A DNA stretch of 57,521 bases from Magnetococcales bacterium (GCA_015228925.1 JADGCQ010000012.1:1-57521), one strand, 5' to 3'. Shown: positions 36,139 to 45,423, counted from the stretch's first letter. A program made the numbers and translations. The notes: generated by a model not told the origin, from the letters alone.

Positions 36139-37470
36139 ATGGCCCAATTAAAACGCATACTTCTTATCGCCGGACGGTATCTGTCTGAAAATCCCTACCG
36201 GGAGGTGCGAATCAAACGACTCCTGGAAGCCAAGGGGATCGCGGTGACGTTCGCCATCCCTGGCCAAGCCATCAATAAATCGGGATTTACTGCCCAAATG
36301 CGCCATGATCCGGTATTCAAAAAGGAAAATACCCTCTGGATCGAAGGGGATTGGGATTACCAAATCGCGTTGCGCCATTGCCAAGGGGTAGTCCTCAGCA
36401 CTTGGCGATCCTATGATTCCCTGGCCATCCAGGCCCGCAATGCCGGGTTGCCAACCATCAACTTCACCGCCACCAGTGGTCAGGATCATTGGCCAAACAA
36501 TGTGGACCACTGCCTCGTCCGCAGCACCATGGCCATTCGACTCCTTGAGTACCTCGGACGGACAAATCAAACAATCGGTAATGTCCCAGCCAATCAGATG
36601 ACCATCGTCGGTTCCCTCCTCCACGAACCTCTCGATGGTCCCGAAACCCTACCCATTGTAGATAAAGAATCTTTCTGCCAACGCTATGGCCTGGACCCCT
36701 CCAAACGGATCGTCGTTTTGTTTCCCGCCGGCATCGCCCCGTACCGAATCAAACTTACCAAATGGCACCCAGATTGGTCTCCAACACAAGTGGAAGAATA
36801 TATCCGCAAAATGGTCGCGGAATATCTCGCCATCTGTAAAGGGGTAGCAGACGCCCGGTGTAACCTCCTGATCAAACTCCACCCCGCCGCCTACGCCAGT
36901 TATTGGTGCCGCGAAGGTGAAGAGGCAGCGTTCTGGCATCACCAGGTCGCGGCTAAAATACTCCACCCCAACGATACCCGAACCATGTTTCACCACATGG
37001 ATATCGGCGTCGGCATCAACACCAATGCCTCCATGGATACCGGATATTTCAACAAACCTTTCATTTATCTCAGTCCCGAAGCGGTCCCCTTCGCCCCTAC
37101 CCGGGTGGATCGGTATGAAATGGAAGCCTGTTGCGGTATCCCCCTGGGACCATCCACCCGATGGCACACCCAGCCGCAAACCTCACCAACCCCCTGGATG
37201 ACCTCCTGGTTGGGAGACTTCTGCACCACCCAAGAACTTCCCGAACGCCTACAAAATCCCCAAACTTACCATTTGGATCCCGTCCAGAAACAAGCTTATA
37301 TCCAAGAATTTTGGTATCGCAACGACGGATTGACGGGGGTGCGTATCGCCGATGCCATTGTGGAACGCCTGAAATCTGCGCTTGCCCATGCGCCACTTCC
37401 CGTCAAACTACGCCGCCTGCGCCATGCCTTGAACCCCGGCCATCTGGCAACCCGGTTGCGTAACCTTTAG
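36139..37470 (+). CDS. Putative GT-B-like glycosyltransferase or surface-carbohydrate protein
   Basis: A 443-residue soluble protein. The first 90 residues (RILLIAGRYLSENPYREVRI, then VVLSTWRSYDSLAIQARNAG) look like a Rossmann half, and the second half (VVLFPAGIAP and LIKLHPAAYASYW, then MFHHMDIGVGINTNASMDTG) resembles the C-terminal domain of CDP-glycerol glycerophosphotransferase or GT-B proteins. I do not recognise a named family, and no donor-binding motif is certain. ATG 36139 is taken as start; 27 upstream codons in frame are less conserved-looking. It stands alone, convergent with the response regulator gene. Confidence 0.55.
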   Translation: MAQLKRILLIAGRYLSENPYREVRIKRLLEAKGIAVTFAIPGQAINKSGFTAQMRHDPVFKKENTLWIEGDWDYQIALRHCQGVVLSTWRSYDSLAIQARNAGLPTINFTATSGQDHWPNNVDHCLVRSTMAIRLLEYLGRTNQTIGNVPANQMTIVGSLLHEPLDGPETLPIVDKESFCQRYGLDPSKRIVVLFPAGIAPYRIKLTKWHPDWSPTQVEEYIRKMVAEYLAICKGVADARCNLLIKLHPAAYASYWCREGEEAAFWHHQVAAKILHPNDTRTMFHHMDIGVGINTNASMDTGYFNKPFIYLSPEAVPFAPTRVDRYEMEACCGIPLGPSTRWHTQPQTSPTPWMTSWLGDFCTTQELPERLQNPQTYHLDPVQKQAYIQEFWYRNDGLTGVRIADAIVERLKSALAHAPLPVKLRRLRHALNPGHLATRLRNL

Positions 37471-37505
37471 AAAACCCTGAATACAGATCGCCTCCAGACA
37501 AACAC

Positions 37506-37907
37506 TCACCCCCCTGAATCAAGAAGTACCTTGATCCTGTCGAGCAAAATGATCGGTTCCACCGGCTTTTCAAGAAATCCCTGGACCGGGAGAAAATCGG
37601 TGTTGACATCATTTTCAGAAAAATGGAACGATAAACGGCTCCGTTGGTTCACCGCCGACACAATCAACACCGGAATCCTCCGGCACCCCTCATCCTTGTG
37701 CAGAACACGCGCCGCCTTGAATCCCGCCTGCGCATCCTCCGGCATCATGATATCCAAAATAATCAGGTCTGGATGCATGGTTTTGACATCATCCAACAGA
37801 TTCTCCGTATCCCCCTTGACCGCCACATCGTAACCATTTCCCTCCAAAACCATGGTTAAGTTATCCACAATATCCCGGTCGTCATCGATAATGAGAATTT
37901 TTGCCAT
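37506..37907 (-). CDS. Response regulator, receiver-only
   Basis: A 133-residue receiver domain. The acidic pocket IDDDRD, the phosphoacceptor Asp in LIILDIMMPED near residue 53, the Ser in VSAVNQ and the Lys in GFLEKPVEP are all present. There is no output domain. The loop before the Lys is longer than usual (FHFSENDVNTDFLPVQG). GGAGAG is placed well before the ATG at 37907; a longer frame reaches into the kinase gene. It follows the histidine kinase gene by 22 bp, making a likely two-component pair. Without a DNA-binding domain it probably acts through protein contacts. Confidence 0.88.
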   Translation of the reverse strand: MAKILIIDDDRDIVDNLTMVLEGNGYDVAVKGDTENLLDDVKTMHPDLIILDIMMPEDAQAGFKAARVLHKDEGCRRIPVLIVSAVNQRSRLSFHFSENDVNTDFLPVQGFLEKPVEPIILLDRIKVLLDSGG

Positions 37908-37929
37908 GGGTCTCTCCAAAGTTACGGTG

Positions 37930-39309
37930 TCACGGTTCCTCGGCAAAGGTAACGGTAAAACATGACCCTTGCCCCAGTTGACTTACGACATCAATCGTTG
38001 CATCGTGCAGGCGGACAATCTCCATCACCAACGCCAACCCCATGCCGCTGCCGTTGGGATTGAAATGGACGGCATTGTTGGCACGAAAATGTTCCGTAAA
38101 TATCTTGTTCAGGTGTTCATTGGGAATGCCAATACCATGGTCCGTCACTTCAAACGACACCTTGCCACCCCCTTCCACCAAGCAAACCTCGACCGTCCCC
38201 CCCTCCTGGGAATAGTTGACGGCGTTACGCAACAAGTTGGAAATCATGGTCGCAAGATGCTCTTTCGATCCCTGAATGGATACCGCCAGCCCTTGCGGCT
38301 GAAAATGGACACTGACCCTCCGAAGTTTGCCAATCAATCGCGCCTCCGCCACCTCCTGGACAACAATGGCTTGAAGATCGGTTGGCGTTACAATAAATTG
38401 TTCTTTTGTGATGGTCCGTAAATTACTCAGATGAATGATATCGGTTATTTTTTCCATCAACAAATCACAACGCTCACCCATCCGTTGGATCACCTGTCGC
38501 GCCTTCTCCGGTAACGGACCGCAATAACCATCACGCAGGGTATAGACATAACTTTTAATGGCAGCAAACGGGGCCTTCAGCTCATGGGTCGCCCGCATGG
38601 TAATCTGGGATTTTTCCTGATCCAAGATTTTTAACTGCCTGATCGCCTCTTGTAGCGCATGTTTACGCTGTAATAAAATATAAGTTATATCACTGACCAG
38701 ATACCAACAAATCAAAATCCCCCCGGCAATCGCCAGGATAAAACCGGCAGTCACGGTGGCATGAGAACTGATCACGGCATTTTTATGGGTCACATCAAAA
38801 ATGGAAACCACCGGAACCATACGAAAATATTCCAGAAGCGTGGGCAAAATAGCGAAAAAGATTCCAACCCAGGCCATGAAGAAACCATAAATCCGCGAAA
38901 AAAAAAGGGTCGATAAAATAATATGCGGCAAAAATAAAATCACGACGGGGGTTTCCACCCCACCCAAACCATAGGATAAAAAAGAGAGATTCATAAAGTC
39001 AGTTACAACCTGGGCACTGAGGAACAAACACATCCCCCCCTTCGCGGATTGGCGTTGCATCACCCTTTTGGCCAGATCGGCATAGACCAGATTGCTGAAA
39101 ATCAACAACAGACCTACCGTAAAAAAAATGCCGGGTTCCACATGAAAGTTTGCCGTAAAAAGCCACGGCATTGCGGTTCCCCCCAAGCCAACCAAAAGAC
39201 AGATGCCAGCCGCCTTCCAGCGCGTGCGGACGAACCAGGCACTGCGTTCGGATAATTCATCCGCGTGCAAACCCTGGTCACAAATACTGAAATTTCGGGT
39301 CCATTTCAT
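37930..39309 (-). CDS. Membrane histidine kinase
   Basis: A 459-residue kinase. Residues 35-205 hold about six hydrophobic segments forming an integral membrane sensor with no long extracytoplasmic loop. The dimerisation domain contains the phosphoacceptor His in ATHELKAPFAAIKSY near 241. The ATPase domain has SNLLRNAVNYSQ (N box), VTDHGIGIPNEHL (G1) and GSGMGLALVMEIV (G2). The start at 39309 is chosen because it is 7 bp after hypE; a frame extension into hypE is possible. Being directly downstream of the hyp genes, it may be transcribed with them and sense a redox- or hydrogen-related cue (inference). Confidence 0.88.
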   Translation of the reverse strand: MKWTRNFSICDQGLHADELSERSAWFVRTRWKAAGICLLVGLGGTAMPWLFTANFHVEPGIFFTVGLLLIFSNLVYADLAKRVMQRQSAKGGMCLFLSAQVVTDFMNLSFLSYGLGGVETPVVILFLPHIILSTLFFSRIYGFFMAWVGIFFAILPTLLEYFRMVPVVSIFDVTHKNAVISSHATVTAGFILAIAGGILICWYLVSDITYILLQRKHALQEAIRQLKILDQEKSQITMRATHELKAPFAAIKSYVYTLRDGYCGPLPEKARQVIQRMGERCDLLMEKITDIIHLSNLRTITKEQFIVTPTDLQAIVVQEVAEARLIGKLRRVSVHFQPQGLAVSIQGSKEHLATMISNLLRNAVNYSQEGGTVEVCLVEGGGKVSFEVTDHGIGIPNEHLNKIFTEHFRANNAVHFNPNGSGMGLALVMEIVRLHDATIDVVSQLGQGSCFTVTFAEEP

Positions 39310-39316
39310 AGGAAAT

Positions 39317-40321
39317 CTAGCAAATCCTTGGTAAGAGTTCGCCACTCGGGACATCCACCACCCGGTGACCACCGATGACGGTTTCCAGGATCACCCGCCC
39401 CGACTGCCGGATTACCGTACCAATCTCTCTGGCCTCTCTCCCCTCCGGCAGTTCACGCCACCGCGCCAAAATCGCATCGGAGACGTTGGGTGAACAAATC
39501 ATCACCAAACACCCCTCCGAGGCCACATGCAGCAAATCCAATCCCAACATTTCCGCCAAGGCACGCCCACCCGGCGAAAACGGTAGATCACATGCACGTA
39601 TCAGAATCCCGAACGGTTGTCCCACCGTCATTTCATTCAATACCGTCGCCAATCCACCTCGGGTAGGATCCCGCATAAAACGAATTTCGGCGGCCATAGC
39701 GGCAACCCCTGCCACCAAACGGTGTACGGGGCGGGAATCACTCACGGGACCATTTTCAATCTTCAACCCTTCCCGCACCGAAAGCACCGCCATCCCATGA
39801 TCGCCCAACGTGCCGCTGACCAAGATGCGATCTCCCGCAACAACCTGCCCAAGCCCCAAGGAAAACCCCGGAATCGCCTCACCAATGCCCGAAGTCGTGA
39901 TGTACAAGCCATCGCACTGACCGCGCCGCACCACCTTGGTATCCCCGGTTGCGATGACGACACCACAATTTTGCGCCGCCGTTTGGATGGCATCCAAAAC
40001 ACGACGCAGCAGCACCAAAGGAAGCCCCTCCTCCAAGATCAACCCCAGGGAAAGCCATCTGGGGTGGGCACCGGTCACCGCCAGATCGTTCACCGTCCCA
40101 TGGACTGCCAGGTCGCCAATATTCCCCCCAGGAAACTCCAAAGGGTGGACCACAAAACCATCGGTGGAAAACCGAATCCGAGTAGTATCCAAAAGCAGTG
40201 AAGCGGCATCGGGCAGACCATGCAACGGCCCATGACCAAAGCGAGAAAGGATCTCCGTCTGGATCAACTGGTGCGAAAGGCGACCACCACCACCGTGACT
40301 CAACAGGATGCGCTCGTTCAT
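39317..40321 (-). CDS. hypE: Hydrogenase maturation protein HypE
   Basis: A 334-residue PurM-like protein, ending in PRIC: the C-terminal Cys is the residue that receives the carbamoyl group and is dehydrated to thiocyanate, the source of CN ligands. SHGGGGRLSHQLI near residue 8 and ATGDTKVVRRGQCDGLYI near 140 are typical. The start overlaps the hypD stop (ATGA), so it is coupled. It works with the HypF carbamoyltransferase domain upstream and the HypCD complex. Length normal. Confidence 0.95.
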   Translation of the reverse strand: MNERILLSHGGGGRLSHQLIQTEILSRFGHGPLHGLPDAASLLLDTTRIRFSTDGFVVHPLEFPGGNIGDLAVHGTVNDLAVTGAHPRWLSLGLILEEGLPLVLLRRVLDAIQTAAQNCGVVIATGDTKVVRRGQCDGLYITTSGIGEAIPGFSLGLGQVVAGDRILVSGTLGDHGMAVLSVREGLKIENGPVSDSRPVHRLVAGVAAMAAEIRFMRDPTRGGLATVLNEMTVGQPFGILIRACDLPFSPGGRALAEMLGLDLLHVASEGCLVMICSPNVSDAILARWRELPEGREAREIGTVIRQSGRVILETVIGGHRVVDVPSGELLPRIC

Positions 40322-41427
40322 GATGAGACTCCCGAAGCATATTTAAATTCAGCGGCACAACTCCCCTCGGAACTCACCATACAAGGCCCCAGGGGATGAT
40401 CGGGATGACAGCCAGTACCAAACAGCGGACACTCCGATGGGTCAATCTTCCCCTTCAGCACATCGCCACACAGGCAATGGGGGTTGACCCGTCCCGGTTC
40501 GACGACAAAACCAAAACGATGACAGGCATCATATCGGGTGAATTCCTGGCGCAACACCAATCCACTGGCGGGAATCACCCCCAGACCGCGCCAGGAAGCA
40601 TCCACCGGTTCCAAAAAACGGGCGATCACCCGCTGTGCCTGACGATTACCTTCCGGTTTCACCACCCGGTTGTATTGATTATCGACATGGGGATTGTTTG
40701 CCACCAATTGCCGCGCCAAACCATCCAGGCCATACAGGATATCCAGCGGTTCAAACCCGGCCACCACGCAAGCCACACCATGGGTTTCGGCATAGGGACG
40801 ATAGGCATCGGCCCCGATGATGGCACTGACATGGGCAGGGCATAAAAACCCGTCGATCCGTATTTCAGGATCGCCCAGCAACGCCGAAAGGGCCGGAGGA
40901 ACCCGTTTGAAGGCGGTCAACAAAGACAGATTCCCGATAGCTTCCCCGATGACCCCATCCAGCATGGCCATGATGGGGGCCACAGTGGTCTCGAAGCCGA
41001 TGGCAAGAAACACCACCTCGGTTTTCCGATTGTCCCGGGCCAGTTCCAAGACATGCCGAGGTGAATAGCAGATTTCAATCCGCCCCCCTTCCGCTCTGGT
41101 TTTATCCAAGGTGGACCGGGATCCCGGAACACGCATCATATCACCAAAAGTGGCAATGATTTTTCCCTGGTGCGCCAACTGGATAGCGGCATCGATGATT
41201 CCGGGATCGGTCACACACACCGGGCAACCCGGACCACTCACCAAGTCCATGTTGATGGGGAGAAAATCACGAATGCCAAAACGGGCGATGGCCATGGTAT
41301 GACTGCCACAAACCTCCATGAAATGGACGACCCGCCCTTGCCGAGCCAATTGCTGACCATGGCCGCACAGCACCTTGTAAAAATGGTTGGCCGCCTCCAT
41401 GTTTCTAAACCCTTCGATCCCGTTCAT
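40318..41427 (-). CDS. hypD: Hydrogenase maturation protein HypD
   Basis: A 369-residue iron-sulfur scaffold for Fe(CN)2CO assembly. It has the conserved CGSHTMAIARFGI near residue 42, GPGCPVCVT near 69 and the C-terminal Cys cluster CLCGDVLKGK, CPLFGTGCHP and MVSSEGSCAA that holds the 4Fe-4S. It overlaps hypC and hypE by 4 bp each. No oddities. Confidence 0.95.
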   Translation of the reverse strand: MNGIEGFRNMEAANHFYKVLCGHGQQLARQGRVVHFMEVCGSHTMAIARFGIRDFLPINMDLVSGPGCPVCVTDPGIIDAAIQLAHQGKIIATFGDMMRVPGSRSTLDKTRAEGGRIEICYSPRHVLELARDNRKTEVVFLAIGFETTVAPIMAMLDGVIGEAIGNLSLLTAFKRVPPALSALLGDPEIRIDGFLCPAHVSAIIGADAYRPYAETHGVACVVAGFEPLDILYGLDGLARQLVANNPHVDNQYNRVVKPEGNRQAQRVIARFLEPVDASWRGLGVIPASGLVLRQEFTRYDACHRFGFVVEPGRVNPHCLCGDVLKGKIDPSECPLFGTGCHPDHPLGPCMVSSEGSCAAEFKYASGVSS

Positions 41428-41708
41428 GGTCCAACCACCCGTTTTTCCAATGGTGCGATCAAAGTTACCTCGGCACCCATCTGGGCACGATAAGTCGCGG
41501 CCAAGGATGCAAACAAAGCCAAACGGATTTCTGCCTCACGCATATCGAGCTTTTCAATGGCATAACCCGCATGGATCAGGAGATAATCCCCAACCTGGGG
41601 ATCTTCCACCAACATTAAGCCCACCGTCATTTCAATGCCATCCAGTGCGACAACTCCAGCATTATCCCCCTGGACGGATATGAGTTTCATCGGCACAGCC
41701 AGACACAT
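41424..41708 (-). CDS. hypC: Hydrogenase maturation chaperone HypC
   Basis: A 94-residue HypC/HupF protein beginning MCLAVPMKLI, with the essential Cys2 that binds iron, and GDYLLIHAGYAIEKLD in the beta-barrel region. It carries the Fe(CN)2CO unit from HypD to the hydrogenase large subunit. Its first 47 bases lie inside the 3' end of the maturation protease-HypF fusion gene, in another frame, so translation of the two is interlocked. Confidence 0.95.
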   Translation of the reverse strand: MCLAVPMKLISVQGDNAGVVALDGIEMTVGLMLVEDPQVGDYLLIHAGYAIEKLDMREAEIRLALFASLAATYRAQMGAEVTLIAPLEKRVVGP

Positions 41709-43317
41709 ATAATTTCTCCCCCCCGATCATCCAGGTTTGCCCCACGGCAATCGAGAGATCACCCGGTGGAATGCGTTGATGTTGAAAGACACGATACCCC
41801 TCTTGCTCCAATTTCACCCGTAACCCCACTGCCACCAGTTCGTTCATAAAAACGCCACCACTACACACAACAGAACGCAAGCCGGTACATTCATGACCAT
41901 GGTGGACCATTTGCACCATGGCATCGACCATGGTGTGATGAAAGGCCATGGCCCAATAAGCCGTTTCATCCTGGGTCCATCGTCGATCCCCTGGAAATTG
42001 GCGGAACAGGTCTCTCCAATCCACGAGCAACAGGTCATTCTCCTGGCGCAAGGAAAAGGGGAGCCGTTCGACCTGTGAACCATCACCCACGAACCGTTTG
42101 GCCGCCGCTTCCAACAGCATGGCCGGTTCACCTTCGCCCGTGATGGCGGACGGGGCAATACCCAGCAGTGCCGCACACGCATCGAACAGCCGTCCCGCTG
42201 CATGGCTCAAGGGAGCATGAAGGCCATGGCGGCATTGATGGGTCCAGAGTTGCACCTCCGTGGCCGACAATCCCAAAGTCGCACACCAGGCGGGATCGAT
42301 GGCCACACCCGCGTCCAACCAGCGCGCCAGCAGTTGCCGATAAGGATTTTTAACCGCCGCATCACCGCCGGGGAGTGGCACCGGGGCAAACGTCCCCAAA
42401 CGGAGACCATGACCGGGCCGCACATGCAAAAGTTCCGCCCCCCACAGGGTGGCATCCCCCCCCCATCCCATCCCATCGAACACCAACGCCAGGCTCTCTT
42501 GAAGGCCATGCTCGGCCATACAGGCCGCCGCATGGGCAACATGATGTTGGACCGCAACCACCGCCAATCCCCGTTCCTGGGCCAAACGATGGCCCAACAC
42601 TGATGGAAACAGATCGGGATGCAGATCGACCCCGATGATTTGTGGTACCGCATCTCCCCCATCCAACAACCAGCGGGCATGGTCCTCCAACACGGTCCGG
42701 GCTAAAGGATCCGCAGCATCACCCAAAGGTTGAAACAAAAGGATCTCGTCAGTACATCCCAAGGCAAGGGCATTTTTGCTTTCAATCCCCATGGCCAAGA
42801 CCGAACGCTTGAGCGGTATTGCCAGCGGAATACGTGTCTGGATCAAGGGAATCGGGGGGATCAGATGATCGATGGTCTGACACAATCCCTGCTGAATGGC
42901 GGGCAACCGTTGCCGCATCGGGGGTGTCAAGCCGGGGCTTATCGCAAGATCAAAGGGTTGCACACCAAACAGATAGATCGGATGGTCATAGCCCAACTCC
43001 CGCGCCATGGCAATCGCTGCGGCCATCCCCAGACCATGGGTAGAAATCATACCGCGATGGTCGGCAAGGAGATCGTGTTCCAGGGGAAGAAACCGCCACG
43101 AACCCGCTTCCATCCCCATCTCGGCACAATCCACAATGATCACCGGTCCGGGCAATTGCAAAAGATCATGCGCCAGGGTCAAGGCATCGGCATCTTCCCA
43201 CAACAAGGGAACCACCTGGGGTCTGTCAGCGGTTTTCGACAGTGTTTCCACCAACGCCAACCCCACCGCATCATCGCCCGCACTTCGACTGCCAAGGCCC
43301 ACCACCGTCAGAATCAT
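41662..43317 (-). CDS. Maturation protease-HypF carbamoyltransferase (Kae1-like) fusion
   Basis: A 551-residue fusion. Residues 1-150 are a HybD/HycI-type hydrogenase maturation protease: GLGSRSAGDDAVG (acidic nickel ligand), IIVDCAEMG (Asp) and STHGLGMAAA (His) match the three nickel-sensing positions. From about 180 to the end is only the C-terminal Kae1-like carbamoyltransferase domain of HypF: NALALGCTDEIL, VAVQHHVAHAAACMAEHG (metal-binding His), LVFDGMGWGGDATLWGAE and VVCSGGVFMNEL. The acylphosphatase, zinc-finger and YrdC domains that make carbamoyl-adenylate in normal HypF (about 750 residues) are absent. ATG 43317 is taken as start because it begins the protease domain; it lies 19 bp after hydA. 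A fusion of the last and an early maturation step is unusual. Confidence 0.85.
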   Translation of the reverse strand: MILTVVGLGSRSAGDDAVGLALVETLSKTADRPQVVPLLWEDADALTLAHDLLQLPGPVIIVDCAEMGMEAGSWRFLPLEHDLLADHRGMISTHGLGMAAAIAMARELGYDHPIYLFGVQPFDLAISPGLTPPMRQRLPAIQQGLCQTIDHLIPPIPLIQTRIPLAIPLKRSVLAMGIESKNALALGCTDEILLFQPLGDAADPLARTVLEDHARWLLDGGDAVPQIIGVDLHPDLFPSVLGHRLAQERGLAVVAVQHHVAHAAACMAEHGLQESLALVFDGMGWGGDATLWGAELLHVRPGHGLRLGTFAPVPLPGGDAAVKNPYRQLLARWLDAGVAIDPAWCATLGLSATEVQLWTHQCRHGLHAPLSHAAGRLFDACAALLGIAPSAITGEGEPAMLLEAAAKRFVGDGSQVERLPFSLRQENDLLLVDWRDLFRQFPGDRRWTQDETAYWAMAFHHTMVDAMVQMVHHGHECTGLRSVVCSGGVFMNELVAVGLRVKLEQEGYRVFQHQRIPPGDLSIAVGQTWMIGGEKLYVSGCADETHIRPGG

Positions 43318-43336
43318 GGGAGTATCCCCCAATCGA

Positions 43337-44644
43337 TCACGTCGTGAACTGGATATCCAACATATGGACCGAACAGGAGATGCACGGATCATAGGCACGA
43401 AGCAACATTTCCATATGCAAGGTCAAGGCTTCCTGAGACATGGACGGAAGCATTTGCGGCACAAAAGCCTTCATATCCTGCTCGATGTTGTTGATATTCT
43501 GGCTGGTAGGAATAATAGCATTGGCATCACAGCAGCGACCCGATTCATCAAAGGCGTATTCGTGAAATAAAATACCCCTGGGAACTTCCACGGCACCACA
43601 CCCCCGGCCTGCAACGGGTGTATGCTGGATATCCTCCTCCCGCAATCCACCATTCAAAACGGTTTCCATCATGGCCAGACTGTCATAAGTGCAATGGACA
43701 ATTTCGACCACCTGCGCGACCGTATTCATATAGGGATTAAAACAAGGAACTTTGAGACCCAATACTTGGGCCACTTCCTGGGCTTGGGGATGGAGTTGGT
43801 GAAAATTATTATTCACCCGCGCCAACGCCCCCACCGCATAGGCATCCCGATGCCAGCGCGACCAGCGGGTGGTGCAATGGGGGACGGTGAACTCATTGGT
43901 CACCCGAAGATAATCGCGCACCGCCACTCGTTCCTGAGTATCGGAACTGAAAATATCTCCATCATAAAGGGCGTATTCGTCGGGATGTTTTAACGAGACA
44001 AATTCGGTTTCCCGTTGGTAAGGGGGAATCTTCAAGGTTTTGATGATGGCGACCGTTTCCAACAGATCGGGTACGGCAGCCAACAGGCGATCATGGATCT
44101 GGGCAATCGCATCCAACGTTGGCAACCGACGCCACCCTTTCAGGGTATGGCTCATGGGATGCAGGGTACGGCCTCCCAGGACGGCGGTATAGTCATTCGC
44201 TAATTTTTTCAACCGCAAGGCCCGTTTGACGACATCGGGATGGGTTTTGATCAGGGGCATAACGCTGGGGGTGCCGACAAAATCGGGGACTGCCAGAAAA
44301 TAGACGTGCAGGACATGGCTTTGCAAAAACTGCGATTGGTTGAGCATTTTGCGCAACAAAACCGTTTGCGGTGACACCCGAATCCCCTGGGCCGCCTCCA
44401 CCGCTTTGGTAGCGGATAATTGATGCCCCACACAACAAATGCCGCAAATACGTCCCACCACCCACGGAATCTCCTGGGGGGACATGCCACGGGTAAAACT
44501 TTCAAAAAAACGGTTGGCCTCAACAATGCTGAGTTTAACCTCTTCCACCACCCCCTGCCGGGTGTTGATACGGATGTTGCCATGCCCCTCCACGCGGGTT
44601 ACATGATGGAGATCGATGTTGTAGGTTTTGGTCTCGATGGTCAT
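43337..44644 (-). CDS. hydA: Group-3b NiFe hydrogenase large subunit
   Basis: A 435-residue large (alpha) subunit. RVEGHGNIRI near residue 16, RICGICCVGH near 60 (first pair of nickel-binding cysteines) and DPCISCSVH near the C-terminus (second pair and the cleavage-site His) are intact. The extension after the His is only eight residues (MLDIQFTT), to be removed by a maturation protease. Its sequence fits soluble NADP-type sulfhydrogenases. ATG 44644 is chosen because it overlaps the small-subunit stop (ATGA); a 12-codon longer frame exists. The downstream gene encodes the fused protease. Confidence 0.93.
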   Translation of the reverse strand: MTIETKTYNIDLHHVTRVEGHGNIRINTRQGVVEEVKLSIVEANRFFESFTRGMSPQEIPWVVGRICGICCVGHQLSATKAVEAAQGIRVSPQTVLLRKMLNQSQFLQSHVLHVYFLAVPDFVGTPSVMPLIKTHPDVVKRALRLKKLANDYTAVLGGRTLHPMSHTLKGWRRLPTLDAIAQIHDRLLAAVPDLLETVAIIKTLKIPPYQRETEFVSLKHPDEYALYDGDIFSSDTQERVAVRDYLRVTNEFTVPHCTTRWSRWHRDAYAVGALARVNNNFHQLHPQAQEVAQVLGLKVPCFNPYMNTVAQVVEIVHCTYDSLAMMETVLNGGLREEDIQHTPVAGRGCGAVEVPRGILFHEYAFDESGRCCDANAIIPTSQNINNIEQDMKAFVPQMLPSMSQEALTLHMEMLLRAYDPCISCSVHMLDIQFTT

Positions 44645-45423
44645 CGACGGTTCTCCCGGCCCACAAACTGCGCACTGCAAAACAGACGATACCGATGTTC
44701 AATCTGGGCGTCGGAAAGCCCCTTTTCCCGCAACACCGCTTGGTGCGCCACCCGATTGGCCTGGGGCAAAAACCCCCGGCAACCGTCACAGCGATAACCA
44801 TGGGTCACACAAATCGCCTTGCAACCGCCATAGGTGACTTGCCCCATGCACGTTTCCCCCTGATCGAACACACATTCATTCTCAGCCATTTTGCATTCGA
44901 CACACACCGCATTGGCGGGAAAACTGGGAATGCTGCCGACAACCAACGCCTTGACCAGATGGACAAATTCTTCTGGAACGATGGGACAGCCCCGCAGTTC
45001 ATAATCCACGGAGACGATCTCTTTCACCGCCCGAACTCTGGTATGCGCCCACAGGGGCCAAAATTCGGGATCGGACTGTACCAGGTTCCGGTCCGCCTCC
45101 CCGTATACCCGTTTAAAATTTTCCGCCGGGGCAATAAAGTTGGATCGGGCCTGGACGTTTCCGATACAAGCACAGGCACCCATGGCCACCAAAACGGAAC
45201 TGCGGGCGCGAATACCCTGAAGCCTTTGCACATCGATTTCCCGATGGATGCTCCCTTCGATGAAAGCCACATCAAAACGGGGAGCCGTTTCCGACATCGC
45301 CTCACGAAATTCAACGATATCCACCAGATTAAGAATATCCAGGAACGCATCTTCGCAGTTGAGTACCGCGAGTTGGCACCCTTCACAACTGGCAAAATCA
45401 AAAAAGGCGACTTTAGGCTTCAT
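44641..45423 (-). CDS. hydD: Group-3b hydrogenase small subunit
   Basis: A 260-residue delta subunit. FASCEGCQLAVLN near residue 10, MGACACIGN near 80 and RGCPIVPEEF near 145 give the proximal 4Fe-4S ligands, and CVECKMAENECVF with CMGQVTYGGCKAIC and RCDGCRGF supply further clusters. It relays electrons from the NiFe site to the diaphorase subunits. ATG 45423 overlaps the hydG stop; upstream in-frame sequence belongs to hydG. Confidence 0.93.
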   Translation of the reverse strand: MKPKVAFFDFASCEGCQLAVLNCEDAFLDILNLVDIVEFREAMSETAPRFDVAFIEGSIHREIDVQRLQGIRARSSVLVAMGACACIGNVQARSNFIAPAENFKRVYGEADRNLVQSDPEFWPLWAHTRVRAVKEIVSVDYELRGCPIVPEEFVHLVKALVVGSIPSFPANAVCVECKMAENECVFDQGETCMGQVTYGGCKAICVTHGYRCDGCRGFLPQANRVAHQAVLREKGLSDAQIEHRYRLFCSAQFVGRENRR

